This document shows positions 35,257 to 48,844 of a DNA stretch of 64,000 nucleotides, one piece after another. This DNA is from Gavia stellata. Taxonomy: Eukaryota > Chordata > Aves > Gaviiformes > Gaviidae. Where the stretch lies: contig NC_082603.1 of assembly GCF_030936135.1 (NCBI RefSeq), positions 35,072,329 to 35,136,328 on the forward strand. Direction: 5' to 3'. How positions within the stretch are numbered: the stretch's first letter is position 1; the number at the start of each line of letters is the position of its first letter. The notes under the pieces were generated by a model, which saw nothing but the letters and a program-made list of their open reading frames with translations, did not search any database and was not told where the DNA came from. The translations under genes were made by a program, and so were the position numbers.

Positions 35257-38200
35257 CCCAACAGAAAACACAGCAAGGTTGTGGAGGTGCTGGCAGTGCA
35301 ATCTGGCAGCCCTATAGCCAAACCCACCAGCGATGTGCTCACTTTGCTCGGGATGCAGAGAGCATCTGAGTGCTCGTGTGCCTTGCCCAGCCTAATGGGA
35401 GCTTTGTGCGTTACAACGGTACGGGTGAGCAGCACCGAAAATAAATCTAGAGGTCGAAGGAGGAGTCAAGAAGCAGGGGGCACAGGGTTTGACTCGTAAG
35501 GAGAGACTACGGGAGAGGTTATCCAGACCTGGACCACACAACGTATGGTCAACGCAAGGAGGTGAGCACAAGTACTGTGTGTACTCGTGTGCCGACTGAT
35601 GTTTAGGAAGAGGTCCCTGTCGGAAAGGCGGAGGGTACGTGCGCCTGCCCAAGACCCGGCCTCCGTCACCGCCACTAGCCCGCCACTAGCCCGTTTTCTT
35701 GGCGCCCTTTCCCCCACCTGAATGAGGACCACAGCCGGCAACCCCAGCAAAGGCGGCATATTCCTCCCCTGAGGGGAGAACCCAGCCCTCCAGGCTCAGC
35801 GCAGTCAAAGGAGCATTCAACGCGTCGGACCCCCCGGGGTGCCGGAGACACGGGAAGACGGAACGCTGGAGGCCAACCGACGACGATACAATGAGGTATT
35901 TCGGGTGATGGAACAGGATGCGATACTACGATTGAGATCCTGGGTACAAGAGAATCCGTCTGAAAAGGACTGCAGCAGCTATCCCCAAATGCTTATGCTG
36001 GTTTTCTAGCGCGAAGTGTTTGGCACCCAAAGTTGGGCTTGAAAAGCTAAATGAAATCAGGCTCGTGCGCTATTGTGGTGTTTTACTTCTGTGACCCTTT
36101 CCTGATTTGCAGAGCTAACAAATTCTTCCCTTCCTCCCATGTAAGTGGGCATATAAGCATTAGGGATAACTTTAAACATTTTGTGACTGCAGGACACTTC
36201 AATCTTCCGGCATATCACAAGTTTACCTTTTTTTTAATTTAGTTTTAGCTTTACTTTTACATTACAGTTATGACTTCATTGTTAAAAATAGCTCTTAACG
36301 GACAAGTTCTTGGTACCCCCTATGAACCCACTAGGATTGTTCGCACAGATGTGCTTCCAAAATCAAAGCCTGTTAGTGGCTTTCTGCCAAGACAATTAAA
36401 GACTTAAAATACCAAATACTTTATACGAAAATTTCAAAAAAACCCCACATAGAACAATTGCTATTAAAAAGGCTTGTTTTGAAATACCTAATACTAATTT
36501 TTAGGATGTCTGCCTAACACTTGATGTTGATTCTGAGTGACAACTTTTGCTATTTTCTCTGTTGGAAATGGCACAAGCTTTTGAATCACGTTGGTTCCCT
36601 CACAGTCTGCAATCACCGCTGACAAGGAGAGAGCCTTACAAGTCCAGGCCACCCTTCGAGGTCCCACAGTGATCCAAATGCAGAGACCTAGATGACCGAA
36701 CATCTTTGGAGCCACGAGTCAAATCTACCTTAATGACTCCACAAAAGGTAAATGGTGTAATCTTCCGTTAAATGTCCTGTTTGTTCCAGTCAATTTATTT
36801 CTGGGACAAAAATGTAAGAGGATCCTGCCATAATAAAAAAATCTTAAGTGCAAAAAGGAAAATAACAAAAACACAGGAAACAATACTTCACATTTATAAG
36901 GCACTTCCCATCTCTGCCACATGCCTACATCTTTAATATCACAAAGTTTAAGATATTAATCACATGTGACTTTTGACATGCATCCAAAGGGCGTATAGAG
37001 CACATACCATAGTGACTTCTACCAGAGAGTGACCACACACAACATCGCAGAAGAGAGAAACCGGCCCAAAGCATATTCAAAAGTGCATCTCCAGCCATGG
37101 CTTCTCCTTTCCAGCTGTTTACAAATCACGGTTTCTATCTCTGTAAGGTCTCCAGAATCAATCGTCTGGGAACTCATCTACTTGCCGCTTATTACATTAT
37201 TTTTTCCTGACTGCTTTAGGCTGTTTTGAAAGCCTCAGCTATTAAAATAGCTATCCTACAGTCAGCCCCGGGCGGGAGGAGGAGTCTTTCCGCAGAGAAC
37301 TCTTTGCAGGGTTGGGCCTGGAGCCCAGATTTTCAAAGGGATTCAGCTGCCTAAGGATGTAGGTAAGGGCTCAGCGGGGTTTCCACAAGCTCCTAATTTT
37401 TGGTGCTACATGTCTGTGCTACAAGTTACTGCAGAAGTTTTGGGAAAACTGTCTCTGGATGCTCAGTGTGCGCAGAGATCAGACTCTCCGAAAAGTTTCA
37501 GTATTTTTTTTCCTCTGTTGTCTCATTTCAATTGGACAGTTAATAGAAATAATTTGGGGGGGAAAAAGAAAGCTAGAATTTAGAGGTATTTTCCAAACAC
37601 AACTGTAAGAAAAGGACATATGCTACAAATACAACAGAAAGGCTCGGCAGAGGAACATCTATGATCTGGATGAGGAAGTCAAACGACACAATCATAGTAA
37701 TAATTTCTAGATTTAGAAAGGTAAAATAAAAACCCCAGAACAACCCAAACCACCCCAAAATCAACCCCCCCCCCCCATCACAGTTATTTGGACTTACGTT
37801 GCTGCATAGAAGTCCAGTATTGAGCTGCTTCATTTTTGCTTTACAGAGGCGAGGGTTTTCTAATATTAGTAGCGTTGTTGTTTATACCAGCGCAACAGCA
37901 GACTCTGACCCCCTATGTAAAATACAAAGTATAGCAGTGGAGAAAAAGCTGATTAAATCACGGTCATCTACCAGCAGATACACTCTTTTGAACTCTCGTT
38001 TGTACTTGTCTACTTTATTTACAATATAGCATGCAACGTAACCACAACAGATCTGTGGGGATCAAGCTCTGGCTCTGGTCTCCAGTTTGTAGGCTGTATT
38101 TTTCAGTGCGGGTATTGGCGCTGCTTGATGCTACGAATGCAGTTTCTTCTTTCGTTTGGAATACACCTAATGCATGACAAAGTTACCCCTAGTAAGAAAT

Positions 38201-41055
38201 AATGTCTAGTTTGCTGCTGGGGGGAAAGGACAATTAAAAGCATTCAAAACCACTGCTTACTCCTCAGTACTCCTGACTGCTTTCATAGGAAACTTGCTGG
38301 TTTTGTTCTCTCACAAATACCGATAACATGGAAAATTTTCTCTTAGAACAGGAAAAGGGCGTTTTATGCTATTTCTAGTGCACAGATGGCGGGGGACATT
38401 TTATCTTGGTAAGAAAAGCCTTTTCTGTGGTTCGTAAAGATGCTCAAATGTAAAACCTAGTGCGGCACCCATCAGCAAAAAGTGGGGGGGGGCTGAGATG
38501 GGTGAGCAGACAGAGATCTACAACTTGTAACTGCCCCCTGCGGTCAGGATTAGGAAGAAAATCGACAGGTATGCAATATTTCATCTTAAGCAAGCCCCAC
38601 TCTGTAATGTAAATATTGTGAGTGATTTCCAAGCCCCACTGTAGTTCAAGGCTAAACGTTCATCCACTTACTAGGAACCAGGGAAGTTGAATTTTGTCAC
38701 TGTTCCTACATCCGCGAACTCAGAGCTAGGCTTAATTATATTTTTTTTTTTTTCCTGCGTGACACCTTTTACTTAAGTGCCACCCAGTCTGCTAGATCTG
38801 AGATCCCACGCTGTTCTTCAGGCTTTACATGTGCAACCCGAAGCTCCATCTCTGCCGGGAGCCGTGGCCTCCTCGCATAATTTCTTTGGTGACAATATGC
38901 CAAGGAAGAAAGGGACACAAACTTAGCAAGGGAATTACCCAGCCCCCCAGATTTTAATCTTAAAGCACACGACGACCACAAATAGCTGAGAACAGAAGAC
39001 CCATGCAGTACACCCCCAAACACCCGCTCCCAGCCACTCCATACCTACGGTACTCCTCAGCAGCACTGGGTGGGTGGCAATGTCCAACTTATGTCCTTCA
39101 GAGCAGCCGTCTCCACTCAGCTGTCCCTCTGCCCTGTGTTCCTCACCAAGTCCTGCCTGTCTCCGCAAGGAACCGGGCAAGAAAAGCTGTAATTCATTGG
39201 GTGTGGACCAGCTTTTGAAAAACGTTGAGAGAACAGTCCCAGATAACTCTCCTGATGGCTCTTCTCTGATATGCTTTCAGATGACAAAGCCTTCCTCGCA
39301 GTAGGACGCAGCTTCAATAGGGGCATCAAGGCTTTCATTAAGTGTGTGAGACAAAACCGAGCTGATAAATTGTCAAAGAGCACATTTTAGCTTGTCAGAC
39401 TGAAAGTGAAAACTTGTGATATCCTGAAGGAAGGGCCAATAACAATGCATTAAAATAATTTATTAAAGACTCTTTAAACGAGATTTTTAAATTTTATTTA
39501 TAGTCTTTACAATTACCATGTGGTTAAAAGGCTCAAGCCCTCCAAAGCAAATCCGTGGAAAGCCTTTTATTCGAGTCTGCCAAGCTGTCTCTTTCAACCA
39601 TTAATCCAATCATCGAGAGACAGAGTTTCTGCAATAGGATATCTGAACACGTCTAGGGAAGATTCATCATTAGTCTACCACTAAATTTCCAAGTTCTTCC
39701 GTGCAAACCTTTTCCATAACATAACGATCATCTGGCAGTAAGTACAGCTCTACTTGAATCCTTCTATTTGATTGATTAAGTAATCATCTGGAGGCCCAAA
39801 AGACTTCTCTCACCAGAAACACTCCTAACGCCCCCCACTCCCACATGGCTACCTCCCAGCTCTACAAAATCCATTTCAAAAAAGCCACAGCTCAAAAGCC
39901 ACATAACTCAGCTCACTCGGAAGGTTTTGCTAATCCCCAGCTGAGGGCTGACAAGAAACTGTGCTGGCCTGGTCTAAATTTGTTGTACCAATTCCAATGG
40001 CATCCCTGATATTTTTGACAAGTGTAAGTTTGTGTGATCAGCGTGCAGTGGACCACGCATCCTCAGCCAAAGTTCTGCTCAGCCTCAGTTGTGCTCAGCC
40101 TCTCACAACTTTCCCATGGACCATTTTGCCACTTCTTGCCTCTTCTCAGTCCTCATGAAAATGCAAGGTTGGAGCTCTGCCCTTTTATTCTGTCTCAGGA
40201 CTCTCTCTATAGCTGGGCCTTTCTTCAGCCATCGTCCCCCAGGCTGAATCTCCCACCTCACATCAAACTTCCGTCATGGCTTTTACCACGGTCACTCCAC
40301 CTCACATAAGGCTTCTTGCCTTGTGTTCAACCTCCACATCAAACCCTATCCAAAACTTGGCACTTCTGGCATCTACCAAAATATCATGGCTTTCCTTTAC
40401 AAAGACCATTCTGGTCTGGCGTTTCTCTACTTACGTGTCTATGTTTTCATCGGCTCCAGCGATAGACATCACCAGCTCAAACATGGCGCAGTTGGGTTAA
40501 GGGCCTCCAAGGAATTGTATATCCAAGTAGGCACCACATGCAGGAGCGGTGAAACATCAGAATGGCTTCAAGCGTATATCCATCCCAGGGAGACCGCCTT
40601 TCCCCAGGTTTGTAACCTCCTCAAAAGCAAGCAAAGAAAGTTGTATTACTGATAGATATGGATACTTTAATATTGACAACAATGTCCAGTATGCTGTCTT
40701 GGGACAGTAAGATTAGCAAAAGTAAATTCCTTCTACTACCTGAATTGTACAGTTGTTTATAGTAAAATCTTCATGGTTCAATCGCTCCTATCAGTGCTCA
40801 GAATACAAAGAATGAATTCCAGAGGTTTTTTGGACAGCCTCTTACCATTTCTCTCTTGAACCTTTATATTCCCATGAATCCAATCCATTCTAAGTTTAGC
40901 ACTGGAGACCAAATTAGCAGATGCAGCTAAATTTAAACCAAAGCCATTTTTCATAGTCCCACGAGAAGTGAACAAACGCATTTGTAACGGTGGTACCTGC
41001 TTCAGAACTATGACACCAAGCAACACGCTTTAATTCAATTTTCGTAAAAGCTGAT

Positions 41056-41097
41056 GTTAGTCAATTAAGAGGGCAGTTAGTCAATTAAGAGGGCAGA
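41056..41097. repeat. 20-bp tandem duplication
   Basis: GTTAGTCAATTAAGAGGGCA appears twice, perfectly, head to tail, in the intergenic region. Confidence 0.9.
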
Positions 41098-42869
41098 GGC
41101 ACGAGAGATTTAATCAAGTTCCAGTGGTAACAGTCTTGTAACATCAGATGAAAAAGTTGACAAATATCAACTAGCTTTATCATTGTATTCCTCCGTTATG
41201 TTAAATAGCATGCAGTTTCCTAGGTTGGCTATACCAGTTATTGTAAAAAAGAATCTGCCATTCTCCATGTTTGCACTGTGTGTACATGCAGGATTATCAG
41301 TTAATGCAACTTGAAGGCTTGGAATTCTTGAGAAATAAGAAATTTAAAGTTAAGCTAAAGCAATATATGCACCCAGCTAGCGTCCTTGTGAGATGTTCTC
41401 AAAATACCACCTAAAACCAAACGTAAAGCATGCATTAGTTTTAAGAATCTCCTAGAAAGAGACATCTGTTTTGGAGCAATCACAAAGGGCTATCGCCAAA
41501 ACTATCCCGTAATAGTTATGAGCTGTAATTTGACATTTTAGATACACATTCCTCTTGCCAAATAATATCATATTTTTGCTCCTGGCAGAGAAAATAAAGA
41601 GAAGCATATATCCAAGATGAGTAATTCAGTACAATGTAATCAAGGCAAGCTGCCCCACAGACTAGGGACTGAATTAGGCTTAGTAAGATAGGTATTATTT
41701 TCCTCTTAAAGAAAAGTGTGTGTATTATACAGGGGAAAAAAAGTAGAAAGAAAATGGGTTTTCTTGTTAATCTTATTTTCCATCTGAGCCCAAGTGCAGG
41801 CTTTTAGTCCAAGAGCAGATGATTAGAGGTGGGGTGGCTAAAGCAATTATTGCTGTGAGCTGTGTTCCTTGGAGGTTTCCATCCCTGCAGGTACACATCC
41901 TAGTCAAGGAACCTTCTGCTCCTCAGCTGTCCCAGTTCACAACCCAGCATATTTATGTTAACTGTCACCGATTTCAAATTACATCATGATATTGGGCTGT
42001 AAATGGAGCTGGCCAAGAAGCACAGACAGATCCCAAACCTGCGAGGAGGTGGTCCACAGCAGAAGAGGGCAGCTGGCAGTAACAGTTGCCTCGGTTGTCA
42101 CAGATTAATCCACCTGTAATGAGGAGTTACGTCTCTCTGTCCTTGGGCAGGGAAGTGCCTTGTAGCTGGAGTCTCTGTGGCACTGACTATTCTAGCATCA
42201 TTTAAATGAGCTAAATAACAAAAACATTTAATGTGGTCCACGTCCTTTGTATTACTGAATCTTGCCATCCTCATTTTACTCAGAGTCTACAACAGTTAGT
42301 GAAAGAGATGCCTAGCTTAAGGGAGAAAATAATCTGTTGTTTCCAATCTTAATGCAATGATTCATGTTCTGGGTTATCAGTCAGCCAGCCTTTCTGCTCC
42401 CAAATGCAAAGTTGGCAAAATGACTGCATCTCAGCTGCCCCAATTAACAGCTCCGTATTTTTGTGCAAACCTACCTAAACCAGCTGGAAGGCAAGTTCGT
42501 GTTACGTTACGATAGAGAGATTAGCTAGAGCTTGTCTCTCAGCATTCTTTGAGTGCTCTAACTACAAGAAGGAATGACCCAGATACTTATTAATATTGGC
42601 TTTTCTCACGGTCTGGTTTTTTAAATGAGAATAATTTCCTTAGTTTGCCATCAGGCTTTTCTTTAAAGTAAAAGCAATCGGTATAAGCACAGATCCTGAA
42701 CTCTGAGATGGATTTTATATGTTATTTAAGGGCTCATTCAGTTTTCTGAGAACATACACCTTGTAGGGAGCAAATGTATTTGTTAAACAGAGTATTATTT
42801 TGAAGAGGTCTTATGGTATATTAAAAGCACGTCAATATAAGCAAAGGAAGCAGATTGCTAACGAAATGA

Positions 42870-42891
42870 TACATTTAAATATTTAAATGTA
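42870..42891. repeat. 22-bp perfect AT-rich palindrome
   Basis: ACATTTAAAT is followed directly by its complement ATTTAAATGT, extended by one T-A pair on each side. It could extrude as a small cruciform. Confidence 0.85.
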
Positions 42892-42966
42892 ACTTGTACT
42901 GTGATTAAGCTAATGTTTCCCAAATGCTATAATATATGCTCATGCAAATCACTTTAGTTATTCTAC

Positions 42967-43040
42967 AATAGAATCACAGATGTTTCAGCTGGAAAGGACT
43001 AATTTGGTTATCTTGTGCACTGCTGTCACTGCCAAGTTTT
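42967..43040 (-). repeat. Possible degraded CR1 3' end
   Basis: AGAATCACAGATGTTTCAGC followed by TGGAAAGGACTAATTTGG resembles the reverse complement of a diverged CR1 3' UTR, but similarity fades after about 50 bp. Confidence 0.45.
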
Positions 43041-44429
43041 ATCCTAGTGTATTTACCAGTTCAAGCAATGGAGAACGATGAGATGAAAGGGTGAGAAAAG
43101 CAAACTCTATTCCTTAACTCCGGCGTTGCTCATGACTTCAGAGAATGCATGAATTTCTAGAGAGAACTCTACTCTCACAACAGCCAAAAACGATGCCCAT
43201 CTTGAGTCAAGGACTGACGACAAGAACGGAAAAACAGGGAGAAAGTTGTAAGAACATATACTCCTTCTTACAAAAAAAAAAAAAGGTAGTATATTTTCAT
43301 GCCATCTGACTCTGTAACAGTAATAAACCCTGTCTAAAAGAATAATACAAACCATGTAGATTGTGTCACAGTAAGCCACGTTTCCTCTTAAGGCAAAACA
43401 GAAACCTGAAATCATTGTCCTGGAATGCACTGAAACCTCTTAGCACGAGTTCCTGAAATATTCATGAACATTAAGAGAATAGCAAACTTTTTGGAGAGCA
43501 TGCTATTTAGATGTAACTTGCTATCTACATGCCATCCTCTAAGCTCTAAAAATATAAAAGGAAGGCTTTTTGCAGAAAGTAAAAGAAGTAACGGGGACTC
43601 GGGAGTTTTATCTCCTGACTGCCACAGACCACACGATGTTGATTAATTCGGCTCCTCAATTACTCATCCTAACCGGAAAAATTCTTATGTGATGGGACGT
43701 TTGCTAGTGTAGATCAGCGAGCAGTTCAGAATTTTAAGATGAGAAGATAGGATAACTGTGTAAATTATTAATGAATAGTAGTGGGAACGCTGAACTGTAG
43801 TATACCAGCTGAATTTAGATTTAATGTTAATTCTCCAAACTTCTCCTGCATTTTTGTTACTTTTGGAAAGTTCAGAGACAGGCACCTTTTAAACCTCAAA
43901 TTCTTACATTAACCACTGTGGAAAAGGAGGAAGGAGGAAAGAAGAAAGGAAACAGAGAAATAAGGAGACGTGGACCTCAATTGCAGGTATGCAATCACAC
44001 GGCAGCACAGCCGTCCCCGTCACCGCTTCCCGTCACTTCTCTGTCTGAGTTTGTTTCTCATATTATGGGGCTACGTGCCTCTGGTTAGGCAAGTCAGGAG
44101 CTCACCCAGGGTGAATTAGTCACATCGAAGGAGGTTTAGGAGCATGGGAACAGCAACTTCACATTAGGTGGTGGAGATAAGTGCTAAAGAGACCACTGTT
44201 GAAACGTTTATGTATTTTGCAAAGACATAACATATTTGGAGAAGAGACAAAGACACTGCTTGGCATAGGCAGACAGAAAGCATTTTACCTGATTTGAGAC
44301 ATTTCTGTTGGCAGCAGCATCGGCTCAGGCAGCCTCTCCTCTCCCCAGCCCTGGGCATATGAATTAGACCTGCTCTGTGCCGGTAAAGCCGTGCTGTATA
44401 GTGAAACAAGGCAAAAAGGCATGCTGCAG

Positions 44430-44780
44430 AGAAAGCAAGAGAGAAAGAGAGAAAGGAAGAAAGAAAAAGAAAAAGAGAAAGAAAGAAAAGGAAGGAAGGA
44501 AGGAAGGAAGGAAGGAAGGAAGGAAGGAAAAGGAGGAAAGAAAGAAAAGAAAAGAAAAGAAAAGAAAAGAAAAGAAAAGAAAAGAAAAGAAAAGAAAAGA
44601 AAAGAAAAGAAAAGAAAAGAAAAGAAAAGAGGAAAAGAAAAGAGGAAAAGAAAAGGAAAAGAAAAGGAAAAGAAAAGGAAAGGAAAGGAAAGGAAAGGAA
44701 AGGAAAGGAAAGGAAAGGAAAGGAAAGGAAAGGAAAGGAAAGGAAAGGAAAGGAAAGGAGAAAGGAAGAAAGAAAGGTGG
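44430..44780 (+). repeat. Compound polypurine microsatellite (AAAG, GGAA, AAAAG, AAAGG)
   Basis: About 350 bp with almost no pyrimidine on the plus strand. Blocks in order: irregular GAAA/GAGA; (GGAA)n near 44490-44530; (AAAAG)n near 44545-44630; mixed AAAAGG/AAAAG near 44631-44675; (AAAGG)n near 44675-44758; then a GAAA tail. Open frames of Lys/Arg/Glu or Phe/Leu/Ser repeats across it are artefacts. Confidence 0.97.
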
Positions 44781-44970
44781 AGAGGAAATTGTTTGCAGGT
44801 GTAGCCTTAGAGTGTCTCACATTCACAGGCTGGGTTGCTTAAAGTGTAACTCAGACGGGTGCTTTGTCCTGTCCCCCCACAGCACGGCACAGACTGAGGA
44901 ACTGATCTGACTGGGAGAGAATTTTTTTGTTGGAACGGGGATGTAGATTTTTGTTTTTCTATCTGGATTG

Positions 44971-45046
44971 ATTCCTCATCCGGTTCATCAAGAGGCTGTG
45001 CAAATTCTGGTACAAGTGTTTTTGCGGGGTGAACCGGATGAGGAAT
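44971..45046. repeat. 17-bp perfect inverted repeat with 42-bp loop
   Basis: ATTCCTCATCCGGTTCA at 44971-44987 is matched exactly by its reverse complement at 45030-45046, with partial pairing beyond the outer ends. It lies about 190 bp right of the polypurine array. Confidence 0.9.
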
Positions 45047-48000
45047 TCATCCATGTTAAAAATAAACAGGGGGGTGGTGGGTGTTAGTTCTTCTAGTGCT
45101 TCTAACCTAATTCACAGCATGGCTGCACAAATGGTTTTACCGGTATCACATTATGACACAAGAAAAAGCAGGAGGGCTGCGTAATCAATCACTGTTATCA
45201 AAGGCAATGCCCCTTCAACGCAGCCGCCCTGTGATGCAGCTGAGCGCAACGGCAGCAGAGCCACCCCACACGCCAGCTCGGCCAAAGCGTCCCACCCTTC
45301 AGAGCCCGGGTCTCCCTTGTCCTGCTCACTTTGTGCAGCTGATTTTGTACAAGGAAAGTTACCGTGAAGTCCTCCGGTTCTGCTTCCTAAAAGATATCTT
45401 CTGGTGCTAGCGCTTACCCATCTCAAAGCTCTGGACCCCTCCGCGGCGATCGTCCCGCCTGCAGCTGCTGGGAAGATGAAGACAAAATGAGAATTTGCCA
45501 TCTTGCTCCAGACAGAAGAATCCCAGTTCCCCCCTACCAGAGCTAGTGCCAAGGACTTTCACAAGCCAGGTTCCTTCTCGCTGGTGTCGTAGATGGAATC
45601 AGCTTTCTGTGGATTTGGGGATAACCCAGCTGATCCCTAGGTGCAGCTAGGCTTACGAGCCCGTTTTACGAGCTCCTCTTACCCCAGGTCTTCATACGAT
45701 GGGGATGGCAACAGGCCTGTGGCCAGGGGTGGCCCTCACCTGCTGGTTTGGGCCAGCCTAAAGGGTCACCTGGACACCAAGTGGCAGCACCAGATCCGGA
45801 GACAAAGCCCACAGCGGAGGGCGAAAGGACATCTGCCTCCGGAGGACCAGCGCCTCGACTTACCATAAACCCTCCACGTACTGGGGAACACCTAGGCGGG
45901 CAAAGCTTGCCTCCCATTTCTAATCTGCTAACTTCTAGTTGCATAAACGCAAGTCTGCTTGGAATGAAAATATAACCTCGTAAGGCAGAGTTAGCGGTCG
46001 TTTCCCTTCAGTGAGTGCACGACGCTGCTATGCAATCTAAGAACGCGGAGGATGTTTCTGTTCTCCGTTGAGTCGAGTGGCTTTGCTTCTTCTGTACGCA
46101 CTTGAAGACAAAATCCAGTAGAAACTTTGCAGAATGACTGGGGCATGAACTTTTCTGAGCTAGCAGGAAGCAAACACCATCTACGTTTACCACGGCGTGA
46201 CTATTTCTAGCAACACTCTCTCACAGATATTGGTCACAAGTCTAATGTTGTGAGTAACATTCTGATCTGCAGGTCTGTCTGTAACTGCTGTTTTTATAGG
46301 CGTAGCAACTTATTTTGCATTCAGTTATTTTAAAAAATAGCAGCCAAGCTTCCTTAACTGTGCTTAATAAAATTATTTGAATATATAGATATGTAATGTC
46401 GAGTTACATCCTTGTGCTGTTTCCGAGAGCTTGTTTCTGCCTAATAGTGTTAGGATGATTAGAACAGCCTACGCATCTTCAGTGAGGACTGCTGTTTGTG
46501 CAGCTGGAAGCAAGAATTGCTCATGAAACAGGACTCCATCTGATAGAAAGATAGAGAAGTCACAGAAATAAGTATTTCTTCTTATGCAATGATGTTTCTA
46601 ATGAATTTTGCATTTCTTCCCAGGTATATTCACTACTGGTGATGCTGTACGGTTCAGCATGGTGTCTATTACAGTTAGTTCATTAGATCTTCTCAGATCA
46701 AACTTAGCACTCATCTTTAACCCAAACCACTCATTGCATAGCGTATTTGATGTGTGCAAAAGAAATAGGAATAAGGGAAATTTATTTCTTTACATACATT
46801 TTTAATGCTTATGACCATTTAGTGACTGAAGGCTTCATCTTCTGAGTCTGTTATCAATACCTATCTCAGTCAACAGGAAGAAGGAAAATGAATTTTTTAC
46901 AGTGGAAATTCATCATCTTTAAAACGGAACTGTCATTAAGATGGCCCCCTGCCAAAATGTCTGACATTTAATGTACTTCAGATACATTATTCATGAAACT
47001 TTCACAAGGAAATAGGTATACTAAGCCAAAAGAGGTCTGTTAGACAGACAAAGAGAAATAAGAACTCTCCGGGCCCATTTGCACCATCAGTTGAGTTTCT
47101 GTGGCTGTTTTTAGCTCGCTGGTCCCCTCATCCTGCACCAGCGGCCGAGTTTGAAAGCCTGTTCATTTTTTCCTAACCTGTTGACTGTTCAAATTTGGAA
47201 CATGGTGGGAGGCTCAGGGTGAAGTTACAGGAGATGGAGTGAGGTGATGTGATAGCTCTGTCATCCTTAAAGGGGGAAGAACCATTCCTCCTCCTCACGG
47301 CCATGCATTCCTGAAGCTTATCATGTGCTGGCTCTGATGCTTGTTGGGCCCCTCCAACTGCTAACCAAGCAGAAAGCACACCTTTTATCTTGCAAAGCTA
47401 ATAGTTTCTTGCCAGACGGGGAGTTAAATCAGCTCACCAAAAGGTCTAATGAGTGCTAGACTTTGAGTAATAGAGTGGAAGAGGAACCATAATGCTTGGG
47501 CTAAAGGAAGGGTAGAAAAAAAGAGGGGATATGACCTCCTCCTTTTAGATTGCTCATCAAATCGCACACAAAGTCTTTGTATACTTGTGATCCGTAAAAA
47601 GAAAAATCTGTGAAAATTAACAACAAACAGTCCACAGTCCGACTAGCAGAGCTATTCCCGCCAGCTAAGAGTAGACAGCGCTGCAAAGAGATTAAAGTGC
47701 CTTCAACGAAAATACTTTATAAACAGGGGTTCAGATCTTGATTTTGGTGCCTGGTGAGACAAATGCAGCCACAGCTCTAGGATGGAAATGTGCTGTAAGC
47801 AGTCCTGGCCAGGTTATGAGGAATTAGAACTGCTCCTGCTTCAGAACAGATTTTGTCGAAGTCTAAACTCCAGATTTTCAGCCTCTCTATTCTTGTGCTT
47901 TGGCAAAGAACAGGGACCATGACTTCAAAGTAGCTTTACGATTCCTATATGCTGTTCCGTACAAGGGTCTGAGGTTGCTGTAATTACCCTGGAGCCCCAA

Positions 48001-48826
48001 CCACAGAATACTGCAGGGCTTTCCAGATACCTCTCCTCCTGTCGTCTCGTACACCTCACGACTGAGCGCAGGACTGGTACAAATCACTTACATGAGTTTT
48101 ATTTGACTGAGAAAGCTTCTGGTACAATTGGTATTCTCAAGTGGTGGTTTCCACCCAATTCAAAAGGACCCACATACACCCAGATGGTTTTGATTACAGG
48201 ACGCCTTGTTTGTGCCAGAGGTCTGAAACCTCCATCCTCCCCTGCCATTAGGAATCGGTGCTGAGAAGAAGGGCAGGTCCCCGAGCACACCCACGGCGGG
48301 CAGCCACGGGGATCGGGGCTGGGTGGGAGATCAGTACAGCCTCAGGCATCAAGCGATGCTAAGCAGTGACAATGCTCTCAGCAGAAAGAACCTTTAGAAA
48401 TAACTGAGGAGAAAGAAAAAACACAATAAGCCTTGTCTCTGCTGCTGAATGGCTGCCCACCACTTTAACAATGTAGGGATCTCTGACTGATCCCTAATAC
48501 CCTCCCAAAGCAGCTCTGGTAACTCGGGCCAAGGGTTGCAGAGGGGTGATCTGACAGCTTCTGAGTGCAGACTGACTGATCAGTCAAACCAGTCTGCCCT
48601 GCATTTTTTTCACCATTTCTTATCAAAATACTGACCTGATACAGGGAAGAGCCTAAAAAACATAATAAAGTCTGCTTCTGCCAAGGAACGATTGCTGCTA
48701 GCTAACATTTATTTTTCCACAATTATATTCAGGGCTGTGGAGGGCTCGGTTGTCCTTTCGAGACAGACCAGATCAAGGAGTGGTGTATACAGTACATCAT
48801 CCCAGGATAAATCCGGGGAGGCTCTA

Positions 48827-48844
48827 TGACTCAGAAATGAGTCA
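48827..48844. promoter_or_regulatory. Mirrored pair of AP-1 sites
   Basis: TGACTCA, a GAAA spacer, then TGAGTCA. Both are full AP-1/TRE heptamers in inverted arrangement, about 14.7 kb upstream of the WLS promoter. Function is inferred. Confidence 0.5.

Larger units (their letters stand above)
34739..42869. other. Intergenic, WLS-proximal part
   Basis: Contains two small tandem duplications and a C-run near 37767. The remainder is unique AT-rich sequence. Open frames up to 115 codons have no recognisable content and no splice support. Confidence 0.75.
43041..48700. other. Intergenic, middle part
   Basis: Apart from the polypurine array and the inverted repeat, I see unique sequence only. 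The AT-rich stretch 46,290-46,560 looks low in repeats and could be conserved non-coding sequence, which cannot be judged from one genome. Confidence 0.7.

Noticed and set aside
36494..36715. 73-codon minus frame with protein-like composition
   Set aside because: Too short to exceed chance in a 64-kb window, no family recognised, and no matching acceptor-donor pair in that frame.
44164..44910. Lys/Glu/Arg-rich (plus) and Phe/Leu/Ser-rich (minus) proteins of 137-220 residues
   Set aside because: They are translations of the polypurine microsatellite.
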